Assembly: GCA_946902985.2 (NCBI GenBank)
Contig: OX336389.2
Location: 1,013,173,441-1,013,237,440, forward strand
Reading direction: 5' to 3'
Length of the DNA: 64,000 bases
Origin: Meconema thalassinum
Taxonomy: Eukaryota > Arthropoda > Insecta > Orthoptera > Tettigoniidae
Shown: one piece after another, positions 30,099-42,589 of the stretch
Numbering within the stretch: the first letter of the stretch is position 1
How the letters are laid out: each line of letters opens with the position of its first letter
Notes under the pieces: model-generated
The model's input: only the letters and a program-made list of their open reading frames with translations
The model's database searches: none
What the model was told of the DNA's origin: nothing
Program-made: the position numbers and the translations under genes

Positions 30099-31568
30099 AT
30101 GCTGGACCAAGTCATATCGGTAGATGAAATTAAGGAGGTAATGGCAAAAAGTAAAGGAGGGAAGTCAGGTGCTATTTCAGGGATAACAAACGAATTTTGG
30201 CAAGAGTTGAGTAAGAAAAAGTTCATGATAGAAAGCTTGGTAAAAATCTTTAACAAGATTTTTGAAGGAGGTAGATTTCCGAGGGCGTGGCAGGAGGGAA
30301 TAATTTGTCCAATATATAAGAAACGTGGGGACAAACTAGACCCAGGCAAATATAGAGGCATAACTTTGCTTGATAATTTGAGCAAAATGTACACCGGGGT
30401 CTTATCCAAGCGTTTAATAGCATGGGCAGAGAGCTGTTCGGTGTTCTCAAGACTCCAGACAGGGTTCAGAAAAGGGATGAGGACCAGTGACAATATAATG
30501 GTGGTGAGAACGGTGATGGACAAGTACATAAGAAGGAAAAGAGTTAAGCTGTATATCACAGCTATTGATTTGGAGAAGGCGTTTGATTCAGTGAGCAGGG
30601 GAGCTGTCATGGCTAAACTGGGGAAATGAGGGTGTCACATAAAATGATAAGAGCAATTGAGAATGTGTATTCCGAAGTGAAATGTGCAATTAAAACTAAA
30701 GATGATGTAGATGTAGGAGAGATAAAGTCTAATATAGGATTAAAACAGGTATGCAAATTATCACCGGTGCTTTTTTGTGCTATTTATCAACGATATTTTC
30801 GATTCAAAGGGCTTTGAGTAACGGTCCAACCCATGCCTGGACAATTATGATATCCCGGGTCTAGCGTTTGCTGATGACATCCTTCTGCTCGCTCTAACAC
30901 CCTATAATATGCAACATAGTATTGACGAGATTGTGAAATACTCTGAGGACTGGAACTTAAAAATTAACCCGAGTAAGACCAACGTTATTGTGTGCAAAAA
31001 GGGAGTTAAACTGGCTAAGAATGAAAAATTTACACCGGGGTCTCGGTCACAGTTAGAGACAGTGAAGAAACTTGAGTATCTAGGGACGATAATGGCGAGT
31101 AATGGAAAATGGACCGAAAAAATTAAAAGGGCAAAATCGGAAGGGCTAGCAGCATTGGCGAGTGTTAATGTGTTAGAGCGTAAGTTACCGAATCTTGACG
31201 ACAAAGTGTATAAGAATGTGTTTAACGCACTCATCGTTTCAAGAGCACTTTATGGAGTGGAAGTATGGGGTTTAGAGGAAGGAACGACAACCCCGGACGG
31301 TATTGTAAGTAGGTTTGCCAAGATCATTTTGGGGCTACCTAGTTGCACAGCGAATTGTGGAGCGAGGATGTTGTGTGAGGATGTAAGCATTAGACAACAT
31401 ATCATAAAAAGGGTCATAAAGTCTTGGATTCGTTTAAAAGCAGGTGGGGGGGGGGGAAATGATAAAGGTAGCCTACCTGCACCAAATGAAGCATCAGCAA
31501 GAGGGCTACTGGGTGGACGGGGTAAGAAGTGTACTGGAAAGATTAGGAATGGGTTATCTATAGGATAG
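30099..31568 (+). pseudogene. LINE reverse transcriptase (left repeat)
   Basis: Non-LTR reverse transcriptase in three frame pieces. 30099-30629 holds KSGAISGITNEFWQ, YKKRGDKLDPGKYRGITLL, LQTGFRKGMRTSDN and motif A YITAIDLEKAFDSV. 30626-30817 continues with motif B-like GLKQVCKLSPVLF in the next frame. The FADD box (GLAFADDILLL) is at about 30855-30890, then 30909-31568 gives LKINPSKTNVIV and the thumb. At least two frameshifts, so inactive. This is a LINE enzyme, not the missing enzyme of element B. Confidence 0.8.
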
Positions 31569-31605
31569 GGACTTACGAAGAGAGGAAGGTAGGGTGTGTA
31601 TATAA

Positions 31606-32100
31606 GTGTGCAGAAGGGTTAATGACGTAGAGTTGCAGGTGCTAGGAGAAGAGTGCACCAACAGGAGAACCTTAACGGAGTTCTGCGAAATAAGGAACTT
31701 TATGAGCATAAAGCCTCAATGTCCAATGAAAAGAGAAATCAGAGTGATAATTTGGTGGTTAATTGGGGTGTATAAGAACAAAGCGTTGAGAGAAGCAGGA
31801 AAAGATGACCTTTGCCTGTTTTGTGGGAAGGTTATGGGTGCAGCGCACCTGATCAGGGAATACAAGGAGATTAAAACGATAAGAGCAAAGTTTGTAGACA
31901 AATCAGATCCAAACAGAATAGAAAATGAAAATGAGTATCACACTTTAATAAAATTACTAAAAAGGGAATGGGGGAAGGCAGGTCAATTAGCAAAATATTT
32001 TAATACCATCAGGGCAATGTGGAATAAGAAAGCGTCGGATGAGATTCAGAACAAAGATGCATGTGAATTAAGCATACAAGTACAGGAGAGGGCTTCCTAA
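31606..32100 (+). pseudogene. LINE C-terminal CCHC-type segment (left repeat)
   Basis: A 164-codon frame in which CLFCGKVMGAAHLIREY resembles the C-terminal Cys-Cys-His-Cys finger of LINE ORF2, but the last Cys is Tyr here (REYKEI) and Cys in the right repeat (RECKEI). The frame after 31568 is shifted from the reverse transcriptase. It ends at TAA 32098-32100. Confidence 0.6.
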
Positions 32101-35100
32101 GCTATAACTCTTGTTAAAGCCTGGGAGAGCCTATCTGTATTAACTAGGTATACTATCACTACAGTACATCCATATATTGCTGTCTGTAGATTTTTCCGTT
32201 CTGAATCCATGCTGTGAGTTTGATGATCTTTTTTTTTTCCCCTTACGACAAAACTTATCAGTCTCTTACAGTCAGTAAGGGCTCGATAGGAAAAAAAGTA
32301 AAATTTTCTGTGATGTATATGCGGAACACGCCATATTCAGGTAGCTCAAATGTGTCTCCCATGGAGAACTGTCAAAAATGAAGAACACTGTGTCTTATGA
32401 TCAAGAAAGAACTTTGTGTAGTCTCCATTAGAAAAGTTCTCCAGTGATATTTTGAATGAAGATAACTACTGCAAAAGCATTTTTAAGTTTTTGAAAAAAT
32501 CTAGGAAGCTATTAAATGCCGTATGGACATTTGGTTTATTTATCTAATGCCATATTGTAAATTTATGTAATCGATGTATTTATTGTCTGTATGTCATGAT
32601 ATGACTCTCTGAGTTAAAGTGACAATTAACAAGTAGATTTGGTTTAAATAAACAGATTTGGGCCTTTTCCCAAACATCTCCATCTAAAAATACAAACATC
32701 ACGTCTCCGTGCGTATTGTCAATACATCCACTCTAATTTCAACTGCAAAATACTGGTACAGTACTGCCCCCGTAAATTGAATTATACTGAGACCACGGTG
32801 GCTGTATTGGCATATGTGAATATAGTTATGGCCGTCATAGTTGTGACGTGCATATTCATGACGTAGGCGTGGATGACGCAACGCTCGAGCAAGTAGGCTG
32901 GCTGAGCTTAGATTCTTGCTGACGTCACGATTTTGTTCGAGAAGGATCTTAGATTTACGACGCAGTCGCAGGGAAGCAAGTAAACGTGCTGAGGAAGAAG
33001 TTACGCTATTGGAGGAGAGGCTCGAACCAATGAATGATAGCTTGGAGGGAGACGGAGATTACTGAAACTATCATATTTAATAACTTTTGGCATGCAGAAT
33101 TGTGGAAAACTATTCTCAGTTATGGCATTGATTTGGAATTTTGAAGAAATTAATTATATGTTTTTGAAATCTGAAAATCCGTCAAGAATAGCCAATGTTG
33201 GAACTTCGAGTAATGATGGAAGAAAAAGCTATGGTAGGGATGGATACGCCCCTTCAAAGTTGATAAAAGGCCTTGCACAGCAGAGAGGAGCTTCTCACTT
33301 CGTGGTTTTATTCTGACTTCATAGTCTGACTTCGTGTTCTGATAGAACAAGCATATCGTCATAAGCAAGCGTGGCAGAGTCCACCTCATCGAACAGTATT
33401 GGGTATCCAGCAGTGCAATTTTACTGTTACTAAAACTAGGCGAAGTTGGAGCGCACACATAAACGATTCTACAAGTTTATCTATCAAGAATTAGCTACTG
33501 CATTTATACTAATTCAATAGTGCATTACAATATTGAGGCGTGTGCGAAAGTTGAACTTTTTCATTATAATACTTCAGAAGATATTCGCATTTAAAGACTG
33601 CAGAGAAAAGTGTTTTTCTCGAATCCTGAGAAGCACTTTTACTACCACATTCTACGCTACGGCAGACACGTGTATTGCAACCGTGATACTGAAGATTACA
33701 TTTGGTGATACAACGCTACATTCTACAATGGAACTATACAGTCTGGCAGTACTTTCGACTAACATTATAATGGAAGTGGAGATGGAAGACTAAAACTTTA
33801 ATGCAATTGGGACATACATCAGTAGTGTGAAGTAGCAACATGGAGCTTCGATAATCGTCATTCTACAAAGACGAGCATGTAGTGAACATTCAGCTACACT
33901 CATGCATCGTAATCCATCGCTGAATTACATCAAATGGCAGTGGAAATAAATTCATACTCCACAATTATGAACATTTCAGCGGAAATATTTGCAATGAACT
34001 TCATGGCTGATTTCTACAAGAACTTCAGAGAACTTTCAAGAGTGGCAAGGGTTTTTCCCAGCACACAAAGAAGAGTTTTGCCAGAAGGATGTCTATCGTC
34101 TACACGGAGCAGTGCGATTTCCGGAGGAGGAAGCTGTTCTATTCTCCGAGGGCGCAGGTTCCAGGTTCGAGGTCGGTGCACATCTATCCTGTGGTGAAAT
34201 GGAACCAGCAGCAGTCTTCTTTGAAATTTTCTTCTAGAACTTCAATCCAACAGATAAGGTAGCCGTGAACGTTTCTTGATTTATTTGAGCCATTTTAGTG
34301 AGATCTGAGCAACTATCTTTCCCATATTTTCTGTCATATATTTGATTGCCCCATATTCTTTTGCTAGATGTTTCTGTACTCTGTACACTTTGCAGCTTTA
34401 TGCCATTTTCTTCGATTTATTGAGACATTATTATGTCATTTGCATATTTAAACATTTTGGATCAGTTTATACTGAAGTTAAATATTCTTTCGAGAATTTG
34501 AATTTTTCTTGTAGTCTCGATTTGACTGTAAAGTTAACGATTTTCTATGGCAAGTTTGAATTCAGACAGCGTGTCGTTTTATTAAAGTAATTCTTTTCAG
34601 TAAATTACTTTGACCAATTTTCTGTCATCCTCAAGAAAGAAGAATGATTAAAAGATTTTAGAGCGTTAAAATCTACTACTTTATCGACGATCTTGGAAAT
34701 ACTAGTCGTTTTTATGAACATGATTGAAACACAGACATTTTTAGTCAATTCTGAAATACCATTGCATTATAGACAATTTTATGAAATATGAACTTTGAAT
34801 ACGATTTATTCAGTACACTATAGTAATGAACATTTGATAGGAGATTTTCTCAATTCTAGATTGAAACAATAATATTTGCATTTTCTAGTCTATTTGCATT
34901 CTATTCGACTATTTCTGCAGTTAAATGAATTTTGCTTGAATATAGTATTTTTATACTGCAATAATTATGATGAGATTAATTCATTTTGATAGACCAGGGA
35001 GGTGTGTCTTATCGTATTTGCTATTAAATTTATTTGTGACTGGCAAATTTTTACTTCATATCGCTTCATGAATGAAACCCACGAAGGATAAATATAATAA

Positions 35101-36344
35101 CAGTTTTCGATACAATTGATGAATATAAGAATTTTTAAAGAGGAACTATGGATGTATAATCGTTAGTTCAGTGGACGTGTAAAAGTCGCTGATGAATAAT
35201 GCCCTTTAATAAGTGAAGGAGGTTCCCACAGTAATATTGATGATGATGATGAATTTATAAGTGGAGGTTTTTTGTGTGTATTGTGGAAGATTTTGATGCC
35301 ATATATAATGAGATAGATGATGAATTATGGGCCAATTTTGTGCGTTTGTGCGAGGTATGTTTCCGCTGAATTGTATTGTTCAGGTCCATTGAAAATTATT
35401 CATGTGAAGTTACTGTTAAAATTAACAAGAGTGATAAATTGATTGAATTATAGATTTTGAATATAGGTTACCGTCACAAATAATAATTATTAAATCTTAT
35501 TAAACCTGAATCTAAAATTTAAATATAAGTAACCTTCATCGGTCAATTATATTACCACGATTTAAGAAAATATCAACCGGATAAACGTGTGGTTAATGTA
35601 TTTCAAATATAAATAAAATATAAATAATGTAAATAACTATGTAAATATCTATAATAATAATTTGAAACAAACGGGATTAATAGAGGCGTGTAAAAATTTT
35701 TCAATTGTCGTTTGACTAAGTTATGATCAATCTAAATGTTATAAATAATTATTGAACACTATGATATAACATTATGCGTTTTGCTATTAACATTTAAACA
35801 ACGCTAGTTCGATAATTGGAATAAACATTTAAATAAGATTTGAGTTTAACAGAGTAATCCATTGCAATGTGAACGGAACTTGTATAATATTTGAGTTGAG
35901 ATGTGAGCATTTAAATTGTTTTGAATGTGAGCTAGACTCTGCGTTGGCCAGCATATGGTGACACTGGTTAGGCAGCTGCGTCCATTTGACGAAGCAAGTA
36001 TGCAACACTGCATAGGTTGTATTGCAGGTGGCCAGATAACTGAATGATGGAGGTCAAGGTCAACTACTTAGCGGCCTTGCGGTTATTAATAAATGTGTGT
36101 CAATGAATTAAATTATGAAGTTCATGAACAAGGAAACAAATGCTATATGTCTCGTCCCAGCTCCCTTATCCATTCCAATGTGCATTGTTGTTATTATTAC
36201 GTTCTTTTGAGCTAGAGAAAGCTGAATTTTTGTATGTGAAGTCTACAGTCCTACAGGAGGACATGGTTGCATTGACAATGGCTTCAGACAGCCATAACTA
36301 TTCTGTTGTTAAATTTTGTTAAAATATTTTTTTTCTTTATGTGA

Positions 36345-36350
36345 AATAAA
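36345..36350 (+). terminator. candidate poly(A) signal in element B left repeat
   Basis: AATAAA about 330 bp before the repeat end, repeated at 50704-50709 in the right repeat. The position fits the R/U5 part of an LTR. No functional evidence. Confidence 0.4.
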
Positions 36351-36682
36351 TTATTGTGCAGTTTAAATTTTCCGGTCTCCGACTTGGTTCATTTTAAATA
36401 TCGTGGTGGAGGTTATTGTGAGGGCATACTATTAAGTGATCCAGTTGAAAACCCAGACCCGAGATTAAATTGAATAGGTAAGTAAAAGGTAAGTATGAAC
36501 CCCCGTATATTTTGGTGTGTTCCACAATAATTTCAAGTTAACTACTGTGCTCTAATCTCGGTAGTATCTGTCAGTGCCATTTTCATTGATGTAGCTGTGC
36601 CGGTGCAATCGATTATTGGCAATCCGATTGAGGGGGCGGATTTCTGACAGCCTACTATCCGGATTATCGGGGACAGTATGAT

Positions 36683-36700
36683 TGGCGCCCAACGTGGGGC
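36683..36700 (+). promoter_or_regulatory. element B primer-binding site (tRNA-Lys1,2 type)
   Basis: TGGCGCCCAACGTGGGGC lies four bases after the left repeat end. It is the exact 18-base complement pattern used by tRNA-Lys1,2-primed elements, and it fixes the right border of the left LTR. Confidence 0.9.
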
Positions 36701-37241
36701 TCGAATAACATTGGATTACCAAGTTATCGATGTCAATGGGATTGTGAAGACTCAAATAAAGAGGTTGATTCTTTGTTAGATGTCTTGGCCAATTGTAGAA
36801 TTTGAGAGTGCGATTATATAGGGATTAAATGTTGTGTTGTATTAGGAAAATTACACTCAGAAAAGATCAGATCTTATACAACCTGCGAGAGGTTAAATAG
36901 GCTGGAAACTTAGAAAAATCGCCTATGATCTGGAGTCTTATTTTATTTGACCGGCTTATGACATGTTTAGTCATATTAAAGATAAAATTAAACTGTTTGG
37001 ATTGTAAATGTAAATTATTTGTGTTAGGATATTTAAAATGAACCAAAGAAATTTGAACATGTGCTTGAGTTTATTTCAACATAGGGTGATTATGAAGTTA
37101 GTGATAAGCTAATTATAAGTTAGATTTAAGACAGGAAATTGCTCAAACTTTATATATGGTGAAAGGCGTTGCTCAGATGTTGTTATCTTGCTCTATTTGA
37201 TGTATGTCCCTAACGCAGTCTATTATTGAAATATTATTGAG
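36701..37241 (+). other. element B leader before gag
   Basis: Untranslated leader of about 540 bp between primer site and gag ATG, AT-rich, with short frames only. A packaging signal would be expected here, but none can be recognised by eye. Confidence 0.5.
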
Positions 37242-39644
37242 ATGGCAGATGAGAGTATGAGAAAGATGTTGGAGGAGATGACCAACAGTTTGAAAGCTAG
37301 CATGAATGAAAGTGTGAGGGAGATGGAAGCTAGGAATGCTAGTCGAATGCAGGAGATGATGAAGGAGAATTTGAAGGATCTCCAGACCAGTTCTGCAAAT
37401 TTGGAAAATAACATGTCGCGTTTACAGACCAGTACACAGGAGGTCCAGAATGCCGTGACTGACATTCACAAGGATGTCTCAGATGTTAAAGTAGATTTAT
37501 CCAATGTCCATAAAGATGTTTCAGATGTAAAAATTGATGTTTCCAATGTACAGGGAATAGTTGATTCAGTCCAGAAAGACCTTACTTTGTTAAATCTTGA
37601 TGTTGCTAATGTCCGGGGTGATATTTCATGAGCTAGAGCAGAAGTAATCGTTGTTAGGAATGATGTTGCTACTGTACAAGACAAGGTAGAAGAAGTTTAA
37701 AGAGAGATTAGAAATGTTCGAACCGATGTGTCAAACGTTCAAGTAGACATAAATAATATTCAGTCTGATGTTAATGATATGCAAAGCGATATCAATAAGG
37801 TGCAAATAGAAGTTAATACAGTTTTTGTAGACATTGCCCAAGTTCAAACTGATGTTAATAAGGTTAGAGAAGAAATTGAAACTTCAAAAACGCTTTGTAC
37901 TCGTAACATTAGTGCTTTAACAACTAGATTGGTTGACGAATCTGTTAGGACAACAGCTTCACTAGCTGGATTAAAACATGATGTAGAGGTCATGAGGACC
38001 CAAGTCTTAGATCATAATCGTTTACTTAAGGAAGACATTGAAGTAGATATTGCTGAAATGTTAACTGCAAATGTAACGGTTTGGAAAGATGAATGGAACA
38101 AGTCAAGTGGGGAACATGTCAATCAGATTCAGGAGCGAATTGAACGAAAACTAGCCAGTACACAAGTAGATATAAATAATGAGGTAGTTCAAATTAGAAA
38201 GGATTTGAGTATAAGGATGGATTCGCTATCCGAAAAGCAGGTAGAGGATAGAACTCAAATAAGCCAGGACGTGCAAGCATTAAAAACCGCGTTAGAGGAA
38301 CAAATTCATAAGGTTGTCTCTGATGTCAATGAAACTACGAGCAAACTTCAGAATTTAAACCTAGGAGAAGCTAGCATGTTGGAAACGTATAAAGAAGAGT
38401 TGATTAGAAAAGTCATCACGGAAATCACAGATAAGGATCCAGAAGGGTTGACTTTTGAAGATAATAGGAATTACGTGAGAAGATGTAACCTCGCTACTGA
38501 AGAGAGAGATATTAGTCCTGAGGAACGTATATTCAGATTCCGGGAAGAAGAAGAGGATAGGAATATTGAACCTGAATGGAAATATCGCGATAGTGGGAAG
38601 AATTACATGGATTCATATCCAAGAAATGTGACAGTCATCCGAAACTTGCAGGACAAGCCTCAGAAATTTAGTAATACAGATAGTCTAACACCGATAGAGA
38701 ATATCAGAAACCTGAAAGACTATTTTATTGAAGCCCATATTCCTAGAGAAAGAGAAATGAGAATCGTAGAAAGATTTCTAGCTGGAGGACCTCTTGAGTG
38801 GTTCAGAGCATTTCGGTACACTTTTAGTAATTTCGATGAATTTGCAGAGGCACTGATAAAACGATTCTGGTCAATAGAAGCACAAAATTCATTAAGAGCT
38901 GAGGTATACTCGAGGAAGTATTCGGGTACTCTTCCAACACGGTACGCTGATTTCTTCACGAGCCAGTTATCGCGCTTAAGATTTTTACAACCCCGATTGT
39001 CTACAGAGCAGTTAATAGATACCATTTCACGTATGCTACCTGTTGAGGTAAGAAGGCTTATTATATCGTCAAATATAAGGGATTTGACCAGTATGGACGA
39101 ACTATTGAGAAGGCTTGATTACACGAGTCCGGTGCCAAATTTGGTTCAAAAAGGTCAGAGGCACGAATTCAAAGACATTAATACAGTCTACATGGATCAA
39201 GTTCAGCAAACTGATACGCCTGCTGAAGAGAAACCTGAAAATGTAGGTCCTCACAGGAACAATTATTTTCGCAACAACAGATCACAAGGTTACCGTCCAT
39301 ATCAGCAAAAACGAGGCTGGAATAACAATAGAGGGAACTATAATAACGGAAGAGGTAGATATTATAATAACAATGGGTACAATAGGAACTACAACAGAAA
39401 TAACCAGTACCAGAATCGGAATCAAAATTCTCAAGGTCAGGTTATGACACCGGACAAGTATCAAGAGAGAGAGAAAGAAAGTCAGCAGTATTTGAAGGAA
39501 TTACGAGAGAAGGAAGCTGAAAACCAGAAGAAAAGACAGGATTTAGTGATCGATCCTGGTCCTTCTACAAGCCAGCAGGGGAACTTTGAAAATGGTAACA
39601 CAGAAAATAAACGCCGATTTCTCAACGAAAGTGAGAAACAATGA
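37242..39644 (+). pseudogene. element B gag, 800 codons with two in-frame stops
   Basis: One phase from ATG 37242 to TGA 39644, interrupted by TGA 37629-37631 and a TAA at about 37698-37700. Residues 1-370 are an unusually long coiled coil with recurring 'DVSNVQ/DINNIQ'-like heptads. Residues about 460-660 form the capsid core (KPQKF, TPIENIRNLKDYF, EREMRIVERFLAGGPLEWF, LIKRFWSIEAQNSLRAEVYSR). The tail is rich in Asn, Arg, Gly and Tyr without a CCHC knuckle. Same architecture as element A. It overlaps the protease frame at its end. Confidence 0.8.
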
Positions 39645-40206
39645 ATACATTGCCACACCACACATAATTACTATCAATGAAATTTACGAAGTAACTGATG
39701 AGGATTTATTAGAAGAGAGAGGAATCGTCAAAGAGGAAAGACCATGTGCCTTACCTATTATTTCTGTACTGATAGATGGCCAACAGTACAAAGCTATTAT
39801 GGATACCGGCGCAATTATTTCTATCATTTCTGATGAATGCTATCAAAGTCTATTAAAGGGAGAAAACATGACAGTTTTACCTGCTTCTACCGTCATAGTG
39901 AGAGGAATTTTCCAAGACAAGGCAGTGAAATGCAAGATCCAAGTGTTGTTGAACTTTGAAATTAATGGAAGGAATTATGAACAGATCTTTATTGTGGTGA
40001 ACAAGATCCATTTCGACATTGTGCTAGGAATCGATTTTATATCGAAAGTTGGAGCCATTATTGATATGAAGAATAGGATTATGAGCTTTAATGATGGGTA
40101 CAAGATCACAGAAGAGATCGAAGAAAAGGACGTGAAAAACAGTCTGGAGATAGACCTTAGGGAAGAGACTTTAAATACCATTATCAATGGCTATGATTCC
40201 CTCTAA
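39586..40206 (+). CDS. element B retroviral-type aspartic protease
   Basis: A 206-codon frame in +1 phase relative to gag, overlapping it by 59 bases, so a frameshift or re-initiation would be needed. The active site is IMDTGAIISIIS, with the flap region and the second conserved segment FDIVLGIDFI. Cleaves Gag and Pol in a live element. The frame ends at TAA 40204-40206, overlapping the integrase frame by 20 bases; the expected reverse transcriptase that should follow is missing. The N-terminal 60 residues are linker. Confidence 0.8.
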   Translation: MKMVTQKINADFSTKVRNNEYIATPHIITINEIYEVTDEDLLEERGIVKEERPCALPIISVLIDGQQYKAIMDTGAIISIISDECYQSLLKGENMTVLPASTVIVRGIFQDKAVKCKIQVLLNFEINGRNYEQIFIVVNKIHFDIVLGIDFISKVGAIIDMKNRIMSFNDGYKITEEIEEKDVKNSLEIDLREETLNTIINGYDSL

Positions 40207-41041
40207 ACCGAATGAACTCATGGCGACGGACATATTTGGACCCTGTCCGAAGGGATACCAGGGTAACCAGTACCTGTTGGTTACCGTGGATGTCTTCTCG
40301 AAATTTGTAACAATGAGTCCCATGCAAAAAGCTAACACGAGGAACGTGGTAAGCAGACTGGAACATGCTGTATTTCCAAAAGCTGGTAAACCAGAGTATC
40401 TACTATCGGATCATGGAGCTCAGTTTACATCCTTAGAATTTGCTGCAGATATGGAAAGGCTTGGTATTAAGCACATATTTTCAAGCGTAGGCTATCCGGA
40501 ATCGAATTCTTCAGAAAGATACATGGCTGAATTTTCGAAATTTTGTCGAATTTTCTGTCCGAATGATCATACTAGTTGGGTGAGATTTGTACCCCTTATT
40601 GAGGAGTGTCTAAATTATACAGTGCAGGAGAGCACAGGAGAGGTGCCAATGAGACTTCATCTAGGAAGAAACCCAGAAAGGCCGTGGGACAATTTCTTCA
40701 ACCACGTTCCTAGAGATCCCGACCTAGGAAGGCAGCAGAGAATTGACAGAGCGAAAGAACAACTCCAGAGAGCAGCACAAAAACGACTGAAAAGAGTAGC
40801 TGGAAAACGTTTTGGTACTCCCTTAGAAATTGGAAATCTGGTATTACTACGCAGACCTGTCAAGGCTGACGTGAGTAAGAAAATCTATCCCAAGTTTGGA
40901 ATAGTATTTATGGGTCCGTTCAGAATTACGAATGCTTATGGAAACAACTGTTATGAACTCTATGATGATGAGAATGATGTCGTATATGGCAAGTTCAATG
41001 CTGGAAACTTGAAGAAATATTATCCAAGAGTAAGCCAATAA
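40187..41041 (+). CDS. element B integrase C-terminal two thirds
   Basis: DDE integrase catalytic core and C-terminal domain, 284 codons, open. Catalytic residues: D in ELMATDIFGPCP, D in YLLSDHGAQFTS, E in position of NSSERYMAEF; the C-terminus has VLLRRPV and MGPFRI, and ends NLKKYYPRVSQ. The usual HHCC zinc domain before the core is missing because a deletion joined protease to the core at about 40190. The ATG at 40187 is accidental. Not functional alone. Confidence 0.8.
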   Translation: MAMIPSKPNELMATDIFGPCPKGYQGNQYLLVTVDVFSKFVTMSPMQKANTRNVVSRLEHAVFPKAGKPEYLLSDHGAQFTSLEFAADMERLGIKHIFSSVGYPESNSSERYMAEFSKFCRIFCPNDHTSWVRFVPLIEECLNYTVQESTGEVPMRLHLGRNPERPWDNFFNHVPRDPDLGRQQRIDRAKEQLQRAAQKRLKRVAGKRFGTPLEIGNLVLLRRPVKADVSKKIYPKFGIVFMGPFRITNAYGNNCYELYDDENDVVYGKFNAGNLKKYYPRVSQ

Positions 41042-42589
41042 TAATTCAATTTCGTGTTCAAGTGAATTCAGATATTTGTAACAGACTTTAAAAACAATTT
41101 GCAACTGTTTTTAAAACGTGGTGAAGCAACGCTATGGGCCCAATCTGCTGGCCCTTGAAGAGAGAGAAAATTCCCTTCATAGCACTGAAGAATTCGCGTG
41201 CAAGGCAGTGCTATGTCCACTGTTTCCTCACCCGGCCCATTGAGCCATATACTTTACATCATACTTACACCACACTCCAATTATGCTAAGAAAATATATG
41301 GCAAATCGGTCACTTCAAGAAATCATAATCTACTACTACATAATGAAAAGGTCGTCCTACTACCTTGTGATAAATCTGGTCGAATGCATATGTTGGGAAA
41401 TATTCGTCAGCCTCCTTTCCATACGATACTGCGGTTCAACATGTCCATCTACACGTCCTGGTCTCGAACTGGAATAGTCATCTCATGCTACTCGTTCCCT
41501 CCTGGATTGTAGACAGCATCTCTCATCTAACCGGTCTCCCGTAATCCAGTTTGTAGACACCATCTCTCTTGGTAGTAGACTCTCGTCTCGTAATAGCATT
41601 TCATTTCTGAAGTATTGCTGTAGTTTAACCATACTTCCTCCAAAGATTTTGAGTGAGTTGATTCTCGTGTTTTTTAGGCGTTGCTGGTTACTCAACAGAC
41701 GTCGCAGATTACTCATGATGATTCGTATAGGCGTCATTGATCACTCATGATGATTCTCATAGGCGTCCCTGTTTACTCATGATGATTCTCACTTAACTCT
41801 GCATGTTATGTTCCACGTTCCATTTAGCCAAACATGACTGTTGATTCTGTTCATTGTATAGATATTCCTCCTGACTTCATAATTGATAACATCGTAGATA
41901 GTTGTGGTTAAAAGTCAGCATTGAAATGCTTTTCCATTTGAAGAATAATGTAGTTAAAATTCCATTATAGACGTTGATATCATTAACATTCTCACAATTG
42001 TATGTTATAATACATTTCCACTGTAACACAGAATTATAAAGTACTGTAACTTGTACATTCACGTAACTTCAATATTGGGAACAGTTTATAGACACGAAGT
42101 GTCTCGCTCAAAGACGACAGCACATCAAATATCACTGCGATGTGTCTGGTTATCGAACCCAAGAACATCTAATGGTTTGCGAAGTGTTTGGTTCGTAAAC
42201 GTAAGAACATCTGATCGCTTTGCTGTGTATACATGCTTGAGCTAGACTCTCCTACCCCCACTCTGCCGTGTATATGTCGATGCATATCGCTGTAAAACAT
42301 ACAATTACTTCTAGCGTCAACTACAGTATCATAAATGAAGGAAATCCATTTATAATAACGACCTCAAGTATACGAATTAATTTCAGGTACACAACACTCT
42401 ATGAAGTCAGTCCTGCATTCCTCAGAATGTATACACATGTCGCTTCAATCGTGAATCTAGATATAAAAATCAGACTGTTGAGAGTTATGTAACCTCGGTT
42501 CAACTGTATGCCTGCCGAGTGCGTAACCTTGGCCTTGAAATAAACAGGGTTTTGGAACAAATGCGAGTCGCTCACCCTTCTTACTGCAG

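Larger units (their letters stand above)
28560..32100 (+). mobile_element. LINE inside element B left repeat, degraded
   Basis: Order: endonuclease fragments (SVNIEGFFNKRGN, VGFVESWL, LLGDFNARV; 28690-29460), linker (29457-29984), reverse transcriptase (30099-31568), C-terminal zinc-type segment (31606-32100). Frames are broken repeatedly. The target duplication could not be located. The partner LINE in the right repeat lies at 42590-46460. Confidence 0.75.
27094..36678 (+). repeat. element B left giant direct repeat (9,585 bp)
   Basis: Matches 41124-51037 at about 98-99 percent by eye. It contains a degraded LINE (about 28560-32100), roughly 4.5 kb of AT-rich non-coding DNA after it, an AATAAA at 36345 and tandem GGTAAGT sites at 36477 and 36488. 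ORFs such as 33092-33316, 33934-34197 and 34342-34590 recur in the partner repeat but show no domain. Confidence 0.85.

Noticed and set aside
30099..31568. reverse transcriptase as element B's own enzyme
   Set aside because: Motifs (DLEKAFD, FADD, NPSKT) and the linked endonuclease and CCHC tail are those of a LINE; it lies in the repeat and not between protease and integrase.
33092..34590. repeated short ORFs in the giant repeats (33092-33316, 33934-34197, 34342-34590 and partners)
   Set aside because: They recur only because the repeats recur; there is no domain, composition bias or conservation beyond the DNA.
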